NCBI GenBank assembly: GCA_963965975.1
Contig: OZ014417.1
Location: 7,684,821-7,748,820, forward strand
Source: Xestospongia bergquistia
Lineage: Eukaryota > Porifera > Demospongiae > Haplosclerida > Petrosiidae
DNA length: 64,000 nt
Direction: 5' to 3'
Position 1 is the first letter of the stretch; the number at the start of each line of letters is the position of its first letter. The translations under genes were made by a program, and so were the position numbers. This document shows, piece by piece, positions 13,008-26,000 of the stretch. Under the pieces are notes generated by a model that was given only the letters and a program-made list of their open reading frames with translations, searched no databases and had not been told where the DNA came from.

Positions 13008-16000
13008 TTAACACCATCCTACATTGTCTGTCTCTTCATTACCCTCTATTTCAATGTCACTATCTCTGTAATTTAAAATCACTCCATAAAATTTTGTGGT
13101 TTTATCATGCAAATTTTTAATTTAACTGCATATTAATATATGTAATATTCAGTAACTAATCATTTTAATATGTTAGATTTTGTATTAACTAATACCTGAC
13201 ACTGTTCTTATGTAATATTAATGAGTAAATTGATATAAAGTTTTCTATAACCATTAAGTGTTCTACCATGTTTATAACAAACTGGCCAATGGAATGCTTC
13301 ATTTCAGGTTTACAAGTGTAATTATCAGGGAAGTTGATAAGTGTTCCTGAGAGCTTGATAAGTACTATCAATCTCCTTGAGATATTTATCAACTTTCCTG
13401 GGATAATTTTTTCATTTTTTCATGGTAGAAGTCAGTTATATGCCTCAGCATAGTCACTATTGTCAACTAACTTAGACCTTAGTGTATAACTTATATCTAC
13501 AATGTCTTCATTAAAACCAAGTAGTGCTAATTATATATACGACCATTAGCAGTCTAGATAACAGGGATCTTACTTGTCTGGTTGTTGCACTTCAGCCATT
13601 ATTGAGAGAAGATCTGGAGTGTGTCCTATAATTAGCGCAAATAAACGATCCAATGTTTCTTTGTGTCTTAAACAATCCACTTCCACTGTTCTCAAAGCAT
13701 CTAGTAACTCGTCACGTGAAGCATCTTTGAGTGTATCAGCTATTGACTCCAACTGTTCTATAAGTTGAAGAGATAGTAATAGTAATATATAGTAATTCAA
13801 CACAACATTTGTTGAATAATACTTCTGCTGAACTGGAGTACATGGTTAGTAAGATAATGTACGTGTATGCCAAAACTACATGTGTGTGTGAGTGCGTGTT
13901 TGTTTATAAATTTAGTTTAGTTTTATTACAAATAACAATTTATAATACACACACACATATAATATATACAAGTGTGCAGAATTTACTATTTCTTTACCTG
14001 TAGTGGTTGGTTGACTGTTGACTATTTGTTTTCTTATGTTATGAATATTATTAATAGGGTCAGTAAACTCAGTATCTTCTTTGAGTTTCTGTATCTCTTT
14101 TGTCACTTCTTTTACTTCCTTTTCTCTCTCTAGTAACTGTGATTTCTGATAGTCTAATGAACTAGTCTGATTAACTTGTTGAGTAAGTCTATTATAAATC
14201 AAATGAAAATATGTAGGGATTATTGTATCTGACTACAATTCCTTCCATCCAACTTCCTGCTATTTTATTCCTATCTGTTATCAAAATGGATCTCATTTGT
14301 TCAAGAGTCTTCTGATGGATCCATCCATCTATCATCCATCTACCCATTTCCATCCATCCATTTATCCATCTATCCATCCATCCATCCATTTATCCATCTA
14401 TCCATCCATCCATTAATCCATCTATCCATCCATCCATTTATCCATCCATTTATCCATCTATCCATCCATCCATCTATCCATCCATCCATTTATCCATTTA
14501 TCCACCTATCCATCTATCCATCCATCTATTCATCCATCCATCCATTTATCAATCTATCCATCCATCCATCCATCCATCCATTTATCCATCTATCCATCCA
14601 TCCATTTATCCATCTATCCATCCATGTATCCATCCATCCATCTATCCATCCATCCATCCATCCATTTATCCATTTATCCATCTATCCATCTATCCATTTA
14701 TTCCACAATCCATTTATTCATCAACTTACTCATTACACTTGTCTCTCCAGTGATCGGTCAATTTAATTTGTGACTTTAATTTATTATTTAATTCAACATT
14801 AGTTCTCTCTATCTCCGTCATGTCTTTGGAGTCAGCTCCACCCACTTCATTACTACCAGACGGTACAGCACGACAAACAACCATTTGTACAGGACCCAAG
14901 TGTTCTTGCAGTACACCTACAATGTCACGATGGGTGTGGCTACTGACATCTCGATCATTGATTTCAAGTAACCTAAAATAGCACATGACATCATAAACAT
15001 TGCTTTTCTGTTAAAAAATCACTCTGTTTATAATATAATCTTATTAAACTTTTTTTTTTATTTTTTGTGCACCAGCATATATCGCATAGTTCAAGATGCC
15101 TGATAACAAAAGGGGTGTGGTCAAGGAACCAGCTCCGCCCATATAAATGTAACATATTTGCATATCTTATCAACACCACAAGTAGGTGGATTTACAAACA
15201 TATTCATGACTACACTTCCTGTATGTCACTATGTATCCCACTAAAAGTGTATTCTACCTTGAAATATATAAATCACTACTTAATTTTCAAACAGTATCGC
15301 TTCTCGGCCTATCGGCTAAGATCAAGTAGAAATAACTGTTCTTTCGAGTTTAATAGCTCGAACGAGGATCATGTATCCTCAAGCTATTAACCCAATTTTT
15401 TCTACTAGGAGTGTTGTGTGAAGCTTGCTTCCCTCACTCCACGGGTTGCCCTGGTATTGCAGTACTTCCAGGTGTGGCCCACTTCCCCTTTATAGGGGAT
15501 TATATATTTTGAATAAACAATTAAAACAATATGCATACCTTAAAAATCTAGAGATTTATATGAAACATGGAACTCTAGCTATTATTTTTAGTGTGTCCAA
15601 TTTAATTGCTATATATATATTTAATTATTTTTTTATCCCTCTCAATTTTTCAAGGGGCTTAGGCTGGTGACATCCATTTTTGTATAGTCCTATTTTATGT
15701 TTCAGGTTGAAAATAATTTTTCATATATGTTTGTCTGAAATGTTGCATTAGATTATTAATAATATTATAGTTCTCTTTGTTCTATTAGTACATGTATGTG
15801 TAAATTACAAGAATTTTAAAAATTTTTTATATACTTTAGAGTCACAACAATTACTCCCACTTAATAAAGATCTGTACAGCTAACTATATAAAAATAAGAT
15901 ATACTATTAATTCTCAGACTGTCCTACTACTGAATGTCATTAGTAAGAAATAACAAATGTTTAATTCAATTTAAAGAGGCTAGGGGGAATGTAGTCCACT

Positions 16001-19000
16001 TTGCAAAATTGCTCCTTTTTATAAATCATTTTATAAAACTTTTTTCTTTTCCCTTCAGTATAGCAATAGTTATAACATACTTACCTATCTCCTGGTAGTA
16101 GCATATTATGAACTGATGAGGTCTCTGCTACTGTTTTGACAACACAACCTTTATGATCTCCTCCGGTAGTAGCATTCGTTAACATAATACCTAATCCTTG
16201 ATCAGTAGGGGCAACCTCAATTGATACCAGTAAATGTTGGAGACCATCATGTAATAAGGGAAACAAAGACGCCCTAAGAAAGACCCATAATAATAATAAT
16301 AATAATAATAGTACAACTTTATGTAACTAACCTTGATACCTCAGTTTCTGAAGACTTAATATTATCACTTGTCTAATAATTTTTCAATGATATATTATTA
16401 ATTGTTGTATTTAGTTACTGACCTTGCTTGTATTGAGGAGAGATATTTGTAACTGTTCATTTTCTGCCTGAACTTCTTGTAAAGTTGTTGTTAGTTTGTT
16501 TCTCTCTTCTTGAAGTAAAGCAAGTTCTTGTTCCCTCTCAAGAGAAGACTGTTCTGAGGATATGGTGAGTTGATCAATAGTTGCTTTACAATTTATTAAA
16601 ACTTTCTCCTAAATTAAAAACATACAATGAATGAACTGATAGATGAAATCTTACCTTCTCCTTTATTTCAGATTGTATCTTTTCTTTCTCTGTCTTTAAC
16701 AAAGAAATCAGACCCGTCTTCTCTTGGTTCTCTGAGATTAGCTGAGCAACGACTCCATGAAGTTCTGAAATGAGGTATCCAAATCAAGTTACTGTTTTAT
16801 GACCACACCTTCTATTGTTTTGTTAGCTAATAACTGTTCCTCTTGATAAACATTGTATTGAGAATGTGATGTCTTTTGTACATCTACCAACTATAGATAT
16901 TAAGAGCATACATTTTAAAGGACTACAAGTATAATATATACCTCTTCTCTTATGTCATGAAGATCTTTTGTTGTCTGTTCTAATGTGTACTCTTTAACTA
17001 CTAACTCTCTCTCAAGTGATATAATTCTATTATGGTTCTGTAAGTGATAAGAGAAGATGGATAAATAAATTAATAAATAGATGGATGGAAGCACCTGATG
17101 AATTAATGCTCGAGCTGTTTCCAAATCTTGAGGGTTAGGGACTTGTCCATCTTTAGATTGATCTTTCATAAGATGATGAACTAAATCCACTAGCTTATAC
17201 TGGACATTTCCTGCCCTATTGAAAAGGACTGGACTACTACCTCCTATCATCCGCTCCTCTGCATGAAAGGAAGAAAGAAATCCACATAATAATAATCTGA
17301 TATTTATAAAAATATATTTACCATTTAAAGAAACAGCTAATAATCGATATTTTTCATTATCTCTTTTGTCACTTGAGAGACCAAGTTTTGTAATAATAAG
17401 TTTGACCGCTTCATGTGAGGTCGTAGAAAGAGATAAAGATAGTGAAAGACTCCTAACAATTAACCCCGGTATTTCAATAATAACCTAATAATAGGACATT
17501 ATGTTAATTGAATTATTGATAAGATTACATACGTTGATAGTTTTCATGTGATCTGTTCTTTTTCTAAGTTCCCAGCTAATGTCATCAGGTGTACCTTTAC
17601 TATTGAGTATTACTAGTGGACAATCATTATCTTGAAGAACATGTAAAGTTGCTAGAGAATAAGAATAGAATATATTAATACTACTGGTAGTCTGGTATGA
17701 TAATTAACTAGTCAATTAACAGGGTTATACCCAATCAGCCTACAGAGCAGCTAGATTACATGCATTTCCATTGATAAATACATAAATTATGGCCCCTCCT
17801 TATTTTGCCTAAACCTACTGGCATACAGTAATCTGATATACGTCTAATAATCTACTGAAATATTTCTTACCTTTGGTTGTGTTATGGAGCAGATTAATAC
17901 TAAAACAATGAGGATCTTCTATGAGATTAGCTCTCTTCAATGACATTGATATTAGTTCACTAGCAGTGGTCATTCCTGTCACTCGAAACATCTTGTACAT
18001 CAACTCTAATAAGTACATAATAATAACTACTACAGTATTAATGGTAGTATAATATATAGCTATTATACATAGTACTATATTATAATTATGTATAGTACAG
18101 ATGATACGTTACACAGTATTAATGATACTACAGTATTAATGGTAGTATAATATATAGCTATTATACATAGTACTATATTATAATTATGTATAGTACAGAT
18201 GATACATTACACAGTATTAATGATACTACAGTATTAATGGTAGTATAATATATAGCTATTATACATAGTACTATATTATAATTATGTATAGTACAGATGA
18301 TACATTACACAGTATTAATGATACTACAGTATTAATGGTAGTATAATATATAGCTATTATACATACTACTATATTATAATTATGTATAGTACAGATGATA
18401 CATTACACAGTATTAGTGATACTACAGTATTAATGGTAGTATAATATATAGCTATTATACATACTACTATATTATAATTATATATAGTACAGATGATACA
18501 TAACATAGTATTAATGATATTACAGTATTTACCTGGATGGACACTGTGCATGTGTAATTTTAGCATTCCTTGTTGTTCACTTCTCTTCAAATCTCCACGT
18601 CTTGGGACATCATGTTTTGATCGTCCCCTCTCCAGTTCTTCTCCCAGATGTTCCTTGATTTGAGGAGCAGGTTGTTTAGTATTAGGAACTAACTTGGTAG
18701 AGTCTTGAGTAGGTTTAACACTTTCTGTGACTTTTTGTCGGACATTTTCAGCTGGTGTATAAGACTTGGGAATCTGACTTGTTATAGGAACTGGTTTCTC
18801 CGTTTCTAGTTCACTTTCTTCTGATGAAGACTCAGCCAGAGCAGGGATATCTGAGACAACAGCTTCAAGTAAACCAGAAATGGTTTTTGGTATGCCCTGA
18901 TTCAGACGATGGAGGTTACCCTCAGTGGAATCATCTCCTGAATCATCTTCCATGTCATACAACTGCTTGTGTTGATTCAAGTTCCCAAACCAGCCCGGAT

Positions 19001-20462
19001 CTCGGTGGTCATGTAAGGTTGGTTCATTCATGCTATGAGATCTTGATTTCTTTTTTTTCCTCTTCTTTAACTTTATAGCTTCCATTTCCCGGAAACTTTG
19101 ATGAGAAGAAGTTCCTGTCATTTCATTAGATATAACCTCTGGTCCAGCAGTTTTATCATCAGATATCTCCTTTTTGGGCAGATCCCCTGTACTGGCTGAA
19201 GCCATTAACTCATCATCTTGTATCAGTTTTGCCTGCCAGCTTGTTTTTATTACTTGAGTCACTTTCACATCACCTTCATTGAGGTTATTACTGGTGAGCC
19301 GTTGTTGTAAAACATGAGGCATTGGTATTGGAGAGTCTTGTGGTTCATTAGGGCCTTTGGTCTCGGCAATACTCTCCAGACTTCGTTCGACATTTCCACT
19401 ACTTATCCAAGAGATGTTACTGGAACTTCGAGAGCGTACATCAATATTAGATCGAATTTTACCATCATGAGTACTATTGATTGGTGGAAAGGAATTTGTT
19501 GAAGGAGGAATACTGTCCAGTTCATTCAAATTCATCACTTCCCATCGCTTAAGACTTGGTTTAAAGTGGAGGTCTTGAAAGGATGTTGTTGACATAACAG
19601 ATCGAGATCGAGGTCGTTCTTTATGACCTTGAGATATAGGTGTTCCTTGATCTGTAGGGGTCTCTGTGTAGTCTGAATGACCAGCATTTATCAGAGCAGC
19701 TTCATCACTAGTTGTAGTTGCTCCTGAAAAGTGGACGAATCCTGGTAATATTGTAGGTGAGAGGGAGTGGTCTTCATTAGTGAGATCTTCAGACAGATCT
19801 TCCTCTGAGTTGGGTAGGTCTGGAGGAGGAGAAGCAGGAAGAGTGGGAGGAGGAGACGAGGGAGGGGGAGGAACATCAGCTAGCTCAGATAATTCAAGTG
19901 GCCGAGGGATTTCATAGATATGGTCATCTATTGTTATTGTTGTAGGAGAAAATATTTGTTGAGTGTGCTCAATACTACTGGTGACCACTTTTTCAGGACT
20001 ACCATTTATATGTGGTGTCAAGTCAGCTTCCATTAGTGTATCTATAGGTTTGGGTGTGGTATCTGTGAAAATACCAAATAATTCAGTTACTTCACTTGAT
20101 TTTGGTTCAGGTTCTTTAGAGGCTGCAGGCTCAGAGGGCAGAGTCATAGTATTAGTGGCTTCATTCTCTGATACAATAGGAAGAGATGTGTTAAAGAGGG
20201 CTGTCGTGGGTAGTGGAACAGCAGGGGTACTCAGAGTATGAGTTAACATATGTGTGTGATCCTCCATAGACGACTGATATGAGGGTTGAGAGGTGCGCCG
20301 ACTACCTCGAGCTTTACGTATCTGCTTGAGACGCTCGCCAAATAGTCCAGGAGTGATCTTTTTGTCTGTTAAACTCACAGGTTTGACTTCGAGAACAATA
20401 TCAGAGAAACTGGAAAGTTTTGAAGGAGATGGTACACCATCTGGTGACGAATATTCATCCAT
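13008..20462 (-). CDS. RA-RA-coiled-coil-PDZ scaffold protein
   Basis: Large multi-exon gene, starting [14 protein letters not shown] at 20462 and ending DNVGWC at 13008. Exon 1 (18533-20462, about 640 aa) is Ser/Pro/Glu-rich and looks disordered. It joins in phase to 17871-18005, opening a Ras-associating-like domain ([19 protein letters not shown] ... [12 protein letters not shown]). A second such module follows ([12 protein letters not shown] ... [12 protein letters not shown] at 16915-17500). Next come coiled-coil exons (about 16430-17100), a PDZ domain split over 16081-16273 and 14726-14972 with carboxylate loop GLGIML and [19 protein letters not shown], and further coiled coil. The last junction gives [11 protein letters not shown]. 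The order differs from afadin (no FHA or DIL seen) and RADIL; no clear named orthologue. It probably links small Ras/Rap GTPases to membrane or junction complexes. Confidence 0.75.
14310..14720. repeat. (TCCA)n-type minisatellite in scaffold gene intron
   Basis: About 400 bp of CCATCCATCTAT/CCATTTATCC variants, downstream of the exon 14726-14972 on the coding (minus) strand. Confidence 0.85.
15264..15273 (+). promoter_or_regulatory. TATA-like box upstream of U2-like gene
   Basis: ATATATAAAT lies 23-32 bp before the expected 5' end of the U2-like RNA. A role in transcription is inferred from spacing only. Confidence 0.35.
15296..15483 (+). ncRNA. U2 spliceosomal snRNA-like gene (variant)
   Basis: About 188 nt, the usual U2 size, antisense within a scaffold-gene intron. 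Seen in order: 5' end ATCGCTTCTCGGCC and stem I (GGCC/GGCTAAGATC); stem IIa CGAG-TTTAATAG-CTCG; stem IIb GAGGATCATGTATCCTC; a T-rich Sm-type site (AATTTTTTC); stem III ending AAGCTTGCTTCCCTCACTCC; stem IV with the loop CTGGTATTGCAGTAC conserved and a GGG/CCC closing base. Stems IIa and IV differ from the human sequence yet still pair. The branch-site recognition region departs from canonical U2: after AAGATCAAGT it reads AGAAATAACTGTTC instead of GTAGTATCTGTTC. It may be a functional variant or a young retained pseudogene; one cannot tell without other U2 copies. Confidence 0.85.
18029..18530. repeat. 98-bp tandem repeat, about 5 copies
   Basis: Successive copies of the segment starting TACAGTATTAATGG begin at 18031, 18129, 18227, 18325 and 18423, exactly 98 bp apart, with very few differences. 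The array fills most of the intron between exon 1 and the first RA exon of the scaffold gene. Confidence 0.95.
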
Positions 20463-20742
20463 TTTATTCTGTCATACGAAGACAAACTATTGGAATATGT
20501 GTGTTGATCTTCAGAAGTTAATCAGAAAGCAAACTGAGTGAACAGCCATTTTAGTATTCTGAAACTTATTACCATAGCAACCACTGTATCATGTGAATAT
20601 TAATTTACGGAAGTAAACGGAAACATTCTCAAATTTGTACAGAAATGATATAGGGAAAATGGACGTAAGATCTAGTCCGTATACTCTGATAAAGCTTTAG
20701 TTTAAGAATTTAAGCGTAAACGAATAATTTCCAAAGAAAGGT
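20463..20742. promoter_or_regulatory. divergent promoter region, scaffold gene / TEDC1-like
   Basis: 280 bp separate the two start codons of divergent genes, so both promoters should lie here. No specific motif recognised. Confidence 0.45.
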
Positions 20743-22074
20743 ATGGCAAGACCTAAACCATCAGGAATTAGAGAAGCTATTCAGACCCTCACATCTATTT
20801 TATCAACTTGTGGCATCCATAAAGTCCCATCTGAAACATTCCGCCAAGCCAAGTTCAATCATCCTTCAGTGGTACAAGAGATATCGAGGATTTTGTACGC
20901 AACGTGTGAATTAGTATCTCAATTAACATCAAACAAGGGACATAGTACAAGACCAGAACAGCTACACATTACATCAACAGTAAATATAACATCTACAGAA
21001 GAAAAATGGATATTTCATGCTACACGGACATATCTTTACCTTCTTGGATATAGACGTTTAGCATTCTTTACAGAAAAAGCAAGCTCACGAGAAATGCTAC
21101 TTGCATTAGGATGGATTATACTAAAATACAATGTTGTTACTAAATTAAGGCTAGCTCACATCACAACATTAGATGTTCCTCTTCTTCCCAGTACACCAAC
21201 AGTATACAGGTTACTTGACTTAGTACAAACAAGTCTGGATCATTTGAAAATGGAACTACAAATGATTGAAGTTAGTCTAGACAATATAGACTTAATGTTA
21301 ATAAAAAAAATGACATGGATACGAGGACATTTGGAGAAAGAATGGACTAATTTATACAAAATAGTTCAGGCACACAAACATTTAAGTGAAAAAATACATC
21401 AATATACTCATCATCAATCTAAACATGACAGTATATCTTTGCATGAGATATATCTACTGAGATATCCAGAACTTTTGAAAGAGCACATGAAGAAGCTAGA
21501 GAAACAAATTGTTCTATTGCAATATTTCTTAGACTGGGAAAGTTCTTCTGCAAATGTTTTTGGTCAATGGCTTCTAAGTGTTCAACAGTTAGCTGAGGAA
21601 GAAAGAAGGAAAGAGGAAGAAGGAGGACATAGCAATGAATTAGACTTACAAGCCTCAGTGGCTGTAAACGATGATGTTCCTTCCCTAAAGCAGCAAGTTG
21701 AGTCTCTGCAGTCGTCAGTAAAGATTTTACTGCTACAAAACCAACCGCATCTTGAGAAGTTGAAAACACTGACAACTCCTTTTAAACTGAAAATAACTCC
21801 ACAAGAGCTGAAGGAGTTTGAATCAAAACTATTTCAAACACTTTTGTTTCGTTCTATTGAGGGCTTAGAGGTAGTAAAAGATACAAGGAAAGAACACTAT
21901 TTAGAAGTGGCTTGTAGTTTTACTAATTCTTGTAATGATCACCAGTCTGACAGGTTAAAGAAACTGGTTTTAGATCTTAAGACTCAGAATGATGTGATTC
22001 AAAGTAGATTAAGAGAACGGATAAAATTCATGGAAGAACTGATACCAAATTCAATGACTATTGTGTTTCAATGA
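20743..22074 (+). CDS. TEDC1-like protein (tubulin epsilon/delta complex 1)
   Basis: Single uninterrupted frame of 443 aa among intron-rich neighbours. In animals TEDC1 works with TEDC2 and epsilon/delta tubulin to stabilise centriole triplet microtubules. The N-terminal half carries segments typical of the TEDC1 (C14orf80) domain: EKWIFHATRTYLYLLGYRR and SREMLLALGWIILKYNV (residues about 86-125). After that the protein is largely helical and coiled-coil-like (LEKEWTNLYKIVQAHKHL; AEEERRKEEEGG). The start ATG follows a short AT-rich leader 280 bp from the divergent scaffold gene. Lack of introns might mean descent through a retrocopy, but the frame is fully open. Family assignment rests on recognition of the conserved segments only. 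Confidence 0.65.
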   Translation: MARPKPSGIREAIQTLTSILSTCGIHKVPSETFRQAKFNHPSVVQEISRILYATCELVSQLTSNKGHSTRPEQLHITSTVNITSTEEKWIFHATRTYLYLLGYRRLAFFTEKASSREMLLALGWIILKYNVVTKLRLAHITTLDVPLLPSTPTVYRLLDLVQTSLDHLKMELQMIEVSLDNIDLMLIKKMTWIRGHLEKEWTNLYKIVQAHKHLSEKIHQYTHHQSKHDSISLHEIYLLRYPELLKEHMKKLEKQIVLLQYFLDWESSSANVFGQWLLSVQQLAEEERRKEEEGGHSNELDLQASVAVNDDVPSLKQQVESLQSSVKILLLQNQPHLEKLKTLTTPFKLKITPQELKEFESKLFQTLLFRSIEGLEVVKDTRKEHYLEVACSFTNSCNDHQSDRLKKLVLDLKTQNDVIQSRLRERIKFMEELIPNSMTIVFQ

Positions 22075-22156
22075 TTGCAAGGAATAAATGATACAGAAAA
22101 AAACAATTGATATTTTTATGAAATTCTTTATATTTTATTAAGAGAGAGAATAATTG

Positions 22157-23037
22157 TTAAAAGTGAGGTTTTCGTTTACGACCTGTGTACTTTGAGTTTA
22201 CTTTTACATCTCTGAAAGAAAATTGTGTTATACAAGTAACTTATAAATGTAAAATGATCACTTACTTTCCTTGACGCCTCCTTCGTTCTTTCTTGGCAAC
22301 AATCCAATCTCTGCTCTTCACAGATATTTTCTCCTTACCTTGACGTTTCATATCCTTCCTGCCACATACATTATATAATACAACAAGGTTCTTGACTTAG
22401 TTGCAAATATTCTTACCTAGCTTCTATAAATGAGACTTTGTCATGTTCACTTGCTTCAGCCGTTCCTAATGCCTATCATTAAAATAAAATTATAAAAATT
22501 GTCTATTTACTTGCTTCATCTTTTACACAAGTATTCTAAGTTAGTTATGATAGATACCATCATTAGAAATGACACATTATGACAACTATTATAATATACT
22601 CTTTAACAAAACCACCATCTTCATTGGCTATCTCAAATACATTCATCTTTTCTAAGATGTGTGGGATGCAAGTGGATATTTTATGACATTACTCACTTTA
22701 GGTAATACAGCTGGAGCTCCCCCAGTAAAGAGACAAAGATACATTCTAAGTTAAAGGAGACAAACGGTCTTTGGAACAAGTTTCAAGACTAGACTTACTT
22801 TTTTGCTTTAGTGCTGTTGGGATAGTCTATCAATACTCCTCCAGTGAATCCTGCTCTCATAGCCTGTTGTGTTATAAGTTCCATCTTTAAATAAGGAGGA
22901 GAGAGAGAGAAAGAGATGCAAAGTATACTCAATTCAAGACAAACCTGATCTGGGTTTTCAGGATAAAACTGAAAGACAGCTCGAGCCCCTCTAGCCTAAA
23001 ATATCAGTTATTGTTGTTGTTATTATTATTGTTATTA

Positions 23038-23077
<40 letters not shown>

Positions 23078-26000
23078 GATATTATAGTAACACATACCAG
23101 ACATGCATAAAGTGAAGTGAAGAATGTGTAAAGTCGATGGATTGGATTATGATCAGTACAATCAGCATTACATAACCACTGAAGAGCTGAAATACTAAAA
23201 CAATGTAAACATAATCATTATCTCATTATCGGCTAAGAGTTAACTACTTACCTTATAGCACCGTCAAAAGTCCCAGGACGAAACCCTAACCCCTCTCCCA
23301 TGTCCCATACAAAGAGATCACCTTCAACTTTTCGTTCCTGAGCAATAGCTACATATGTTATATATAAGGGACATCATAATATAATATAACTGACCCAACA
23401 TTGGCAGACTTATGTCCACACCTATCCAATGATGACCTGACTCACTCAACGCCTCACCACTTAGTCCGGAACCAGATCTATAAAGAATAAAGCATATTAG
23501 AATACTTCATAATATGATGTTAATAATATGGTACAATATTAGTATTAACTCTTATTACATTGCCATATATGGTATATATTAATGTAATGATATCAATTGG
23601 GAAAATATCAATATAAAACAATTTGCTAATAGAAAGGTGTGATAACTAAAGTGTCAATAATATAATGTAACTTTCACTGAAATTGAACACTTCAGGACTT
23701 TGTCCTCAGTGAATTACTGTCTTACTCAAAATAGATACTATAACAATAATTATCTAAAATTAATATAGAGGTCTATTTTATTTAATTCTCTTTTACTATA
23801 TTGATGGTAAGGTATTGATTATTGTCTTCTCTGGACGAGCAATGTCTTTAACACTAACTTCCTAAACGCTTAGCTCATAAGCAAACTAGTAGATAAAACA
23901 GGATGTTACCATGGTTACCATGGTGCTTACCCTATATCAAGAATATAGCAAGGTGTGTCTTCTGGCAGGACAAGAAGCTCTATGGCTCTTTCAGCCATAT
24001 TGTATTGTATCTCTATCATTCTAGAACTGAAATTAAAATTTAAAACAAATGTTATTTTAGAACATATATTTGATATTTTAAGCTAAATCACAAATTAAAA
24101 GGAAGATATCGTTATGCTATATTAATTATGTACACAATACAATAAAAACAATTACAATACAAGTAAAACATGTTTTTCAAAAAAAGAGCATCCCAAATGT
24201 TTCTAATTAATTTAAGAGGAAGTCCCTTAATTATGTCCACTATCATTATCACTATCAGTATCATTAGGAAATTTGATGGAATTCTCCTCAATACGAGAAG
24301 CTGTTTTATGTAAGTAATCAGGATCATGAAGCCGTATATATCTCTTGTGACGATAACACATCGCTAAAACATACTCCACAATGTTGAATCCTGCTAGCAA
24401 CAGGAACAATCCATACCAATGTATTTTATGCACTAATATATGTGAAATAAAAGATGCTATAAGTCCTCCGAGGACTTGAGCTGTAAAGAGCATACCGTAA
24501 TTAATGCTAACATTTTCTTGACCAAAACATCGAGCAACAGCTGTAGGAAAGAGAGAGAAATAGCCTCCGATACAAAAGAAGACACCACATATCCAAAAAA
24601 AGAACATTACTTTACCAGCAGCAGAAGTAGCATAGAATGTAGCAATTAAACAAGTCATTAACGCTCCTTGAATGACAAATGCAAATTTATAAGTTGTAAA
24701 GTCAGCTAGTGCTCCCCAAACAATGCGTCCTAATAGATTAAAAACAGCACTTATAGCCCCAGCTATTGTTAAGAAATGATCATCTTGTGTGACCTTATCA
24801 AGACCGAATGTTTTATAGAGTGGAGCAACAAAAGAAATCGTTATTCCAGCACACAGGAACATAATCCATAATATATAGAAGTTAGGTTTTCTAAGAAGTT
24901 GTAAAGGTGCAACATTGTAGATATAGTTACTGCTCCAATTACTAACAGTTGACTGCTCCAATTCTGATACATAAGAGCTCACATTTGAAGTGGATCGACC
25001 ACGATATGAAGGCTTATCACTTCCTAATTTAGTACTATCCTCAAGCTCACCTTGAATACTGGTATTAGTTCCATTTTCCTCTTCAGAACTCTGTTTAGAC
25101 ACAGTTTTATAATCTGGAGAATGCAAAGAAACGTTATCTGTGGAGTCACTTCTCTTATGTTGTTCAGAAAGATTACTATCAAAAACACGATGGTAATCAA
25201 AACCATCTGATGGTGGTGGAGGATTGACAAGAAATATCGCTCCAATCAATTGCATCGAGGCATATAATCCACCAAGTATTAAAAATATGTTTGGAACACG
25301 ATTCAACAGGTCAGGGTGATCAAAATATTTCTCCTCAGAGTTCTCATCCTGTATCTTAGGTTGATAGTTCCACGGATTAATATAAGCAGTTTGTATAGCA
25401 TTGAATATTAATGCACTCAAACCAAATCCAGATACCACAATCCCCGTAGCAACACCTTTCCATTTTGGTAGCCACCTCATAGCACAGGCTATAGGAGGAA
25501 CATAGGCTAACCCAACCCCTAAGCCAAACATTGCACCATACGTTAAAAGCAATATCCAGAAAGACCTCTGAATGGCTAGATAAGAGAGCAGCACCCCAAG
25601 ACTCATTAACCAACCACCAAACAATGTCACCAGCCGAGGACCAAATCGTTTCTCTAGTATTCCTCCAATGACCATACTAGTTCCTTGACCAGCTGCTTGC
25701 AAAGCATAAACATACACTGCATCGGTAGTACGAAGGTCACTAGGACTTGACCTTTTTCTGGCATAAGATACTAAATAAGGTGCCAGGTTACCGTAAGTAT
25801 AGATAGTTCCTAGAGAGAGGTGAATTAAAAAACAAGCAGATAAGACAGTGACAATTTGAATTCGCTGGACAGGTTTTGGCCATCTCCAGTAGACACAGAG
25901 AGAAGCATATTTATCCATTACAACGAAAAAAAACAGAGAAGAAGGAAGTTATAAAGAAACTGTTTGCTTCAAAAAGACAAATAATTAGATATTGTAGGTC

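Noticed and set aside
15067-15390. 107-aa plus-strand frame
   Set aside because: It overlaps the U2-like RNA gene and has no protein-like features.
18369-18532. C-terminal end of the 697-aa uninterrupted frame
   Set aside because: A good donor at 18532 and an in-phase acceptor into the RA exon show this part is intron (tandem repeat) sequence.
19691-19876. Small minus-strand frame inside scaffold exon 1
   Set aside because: Shadow frame of the Pro/Ser-rich coding region.
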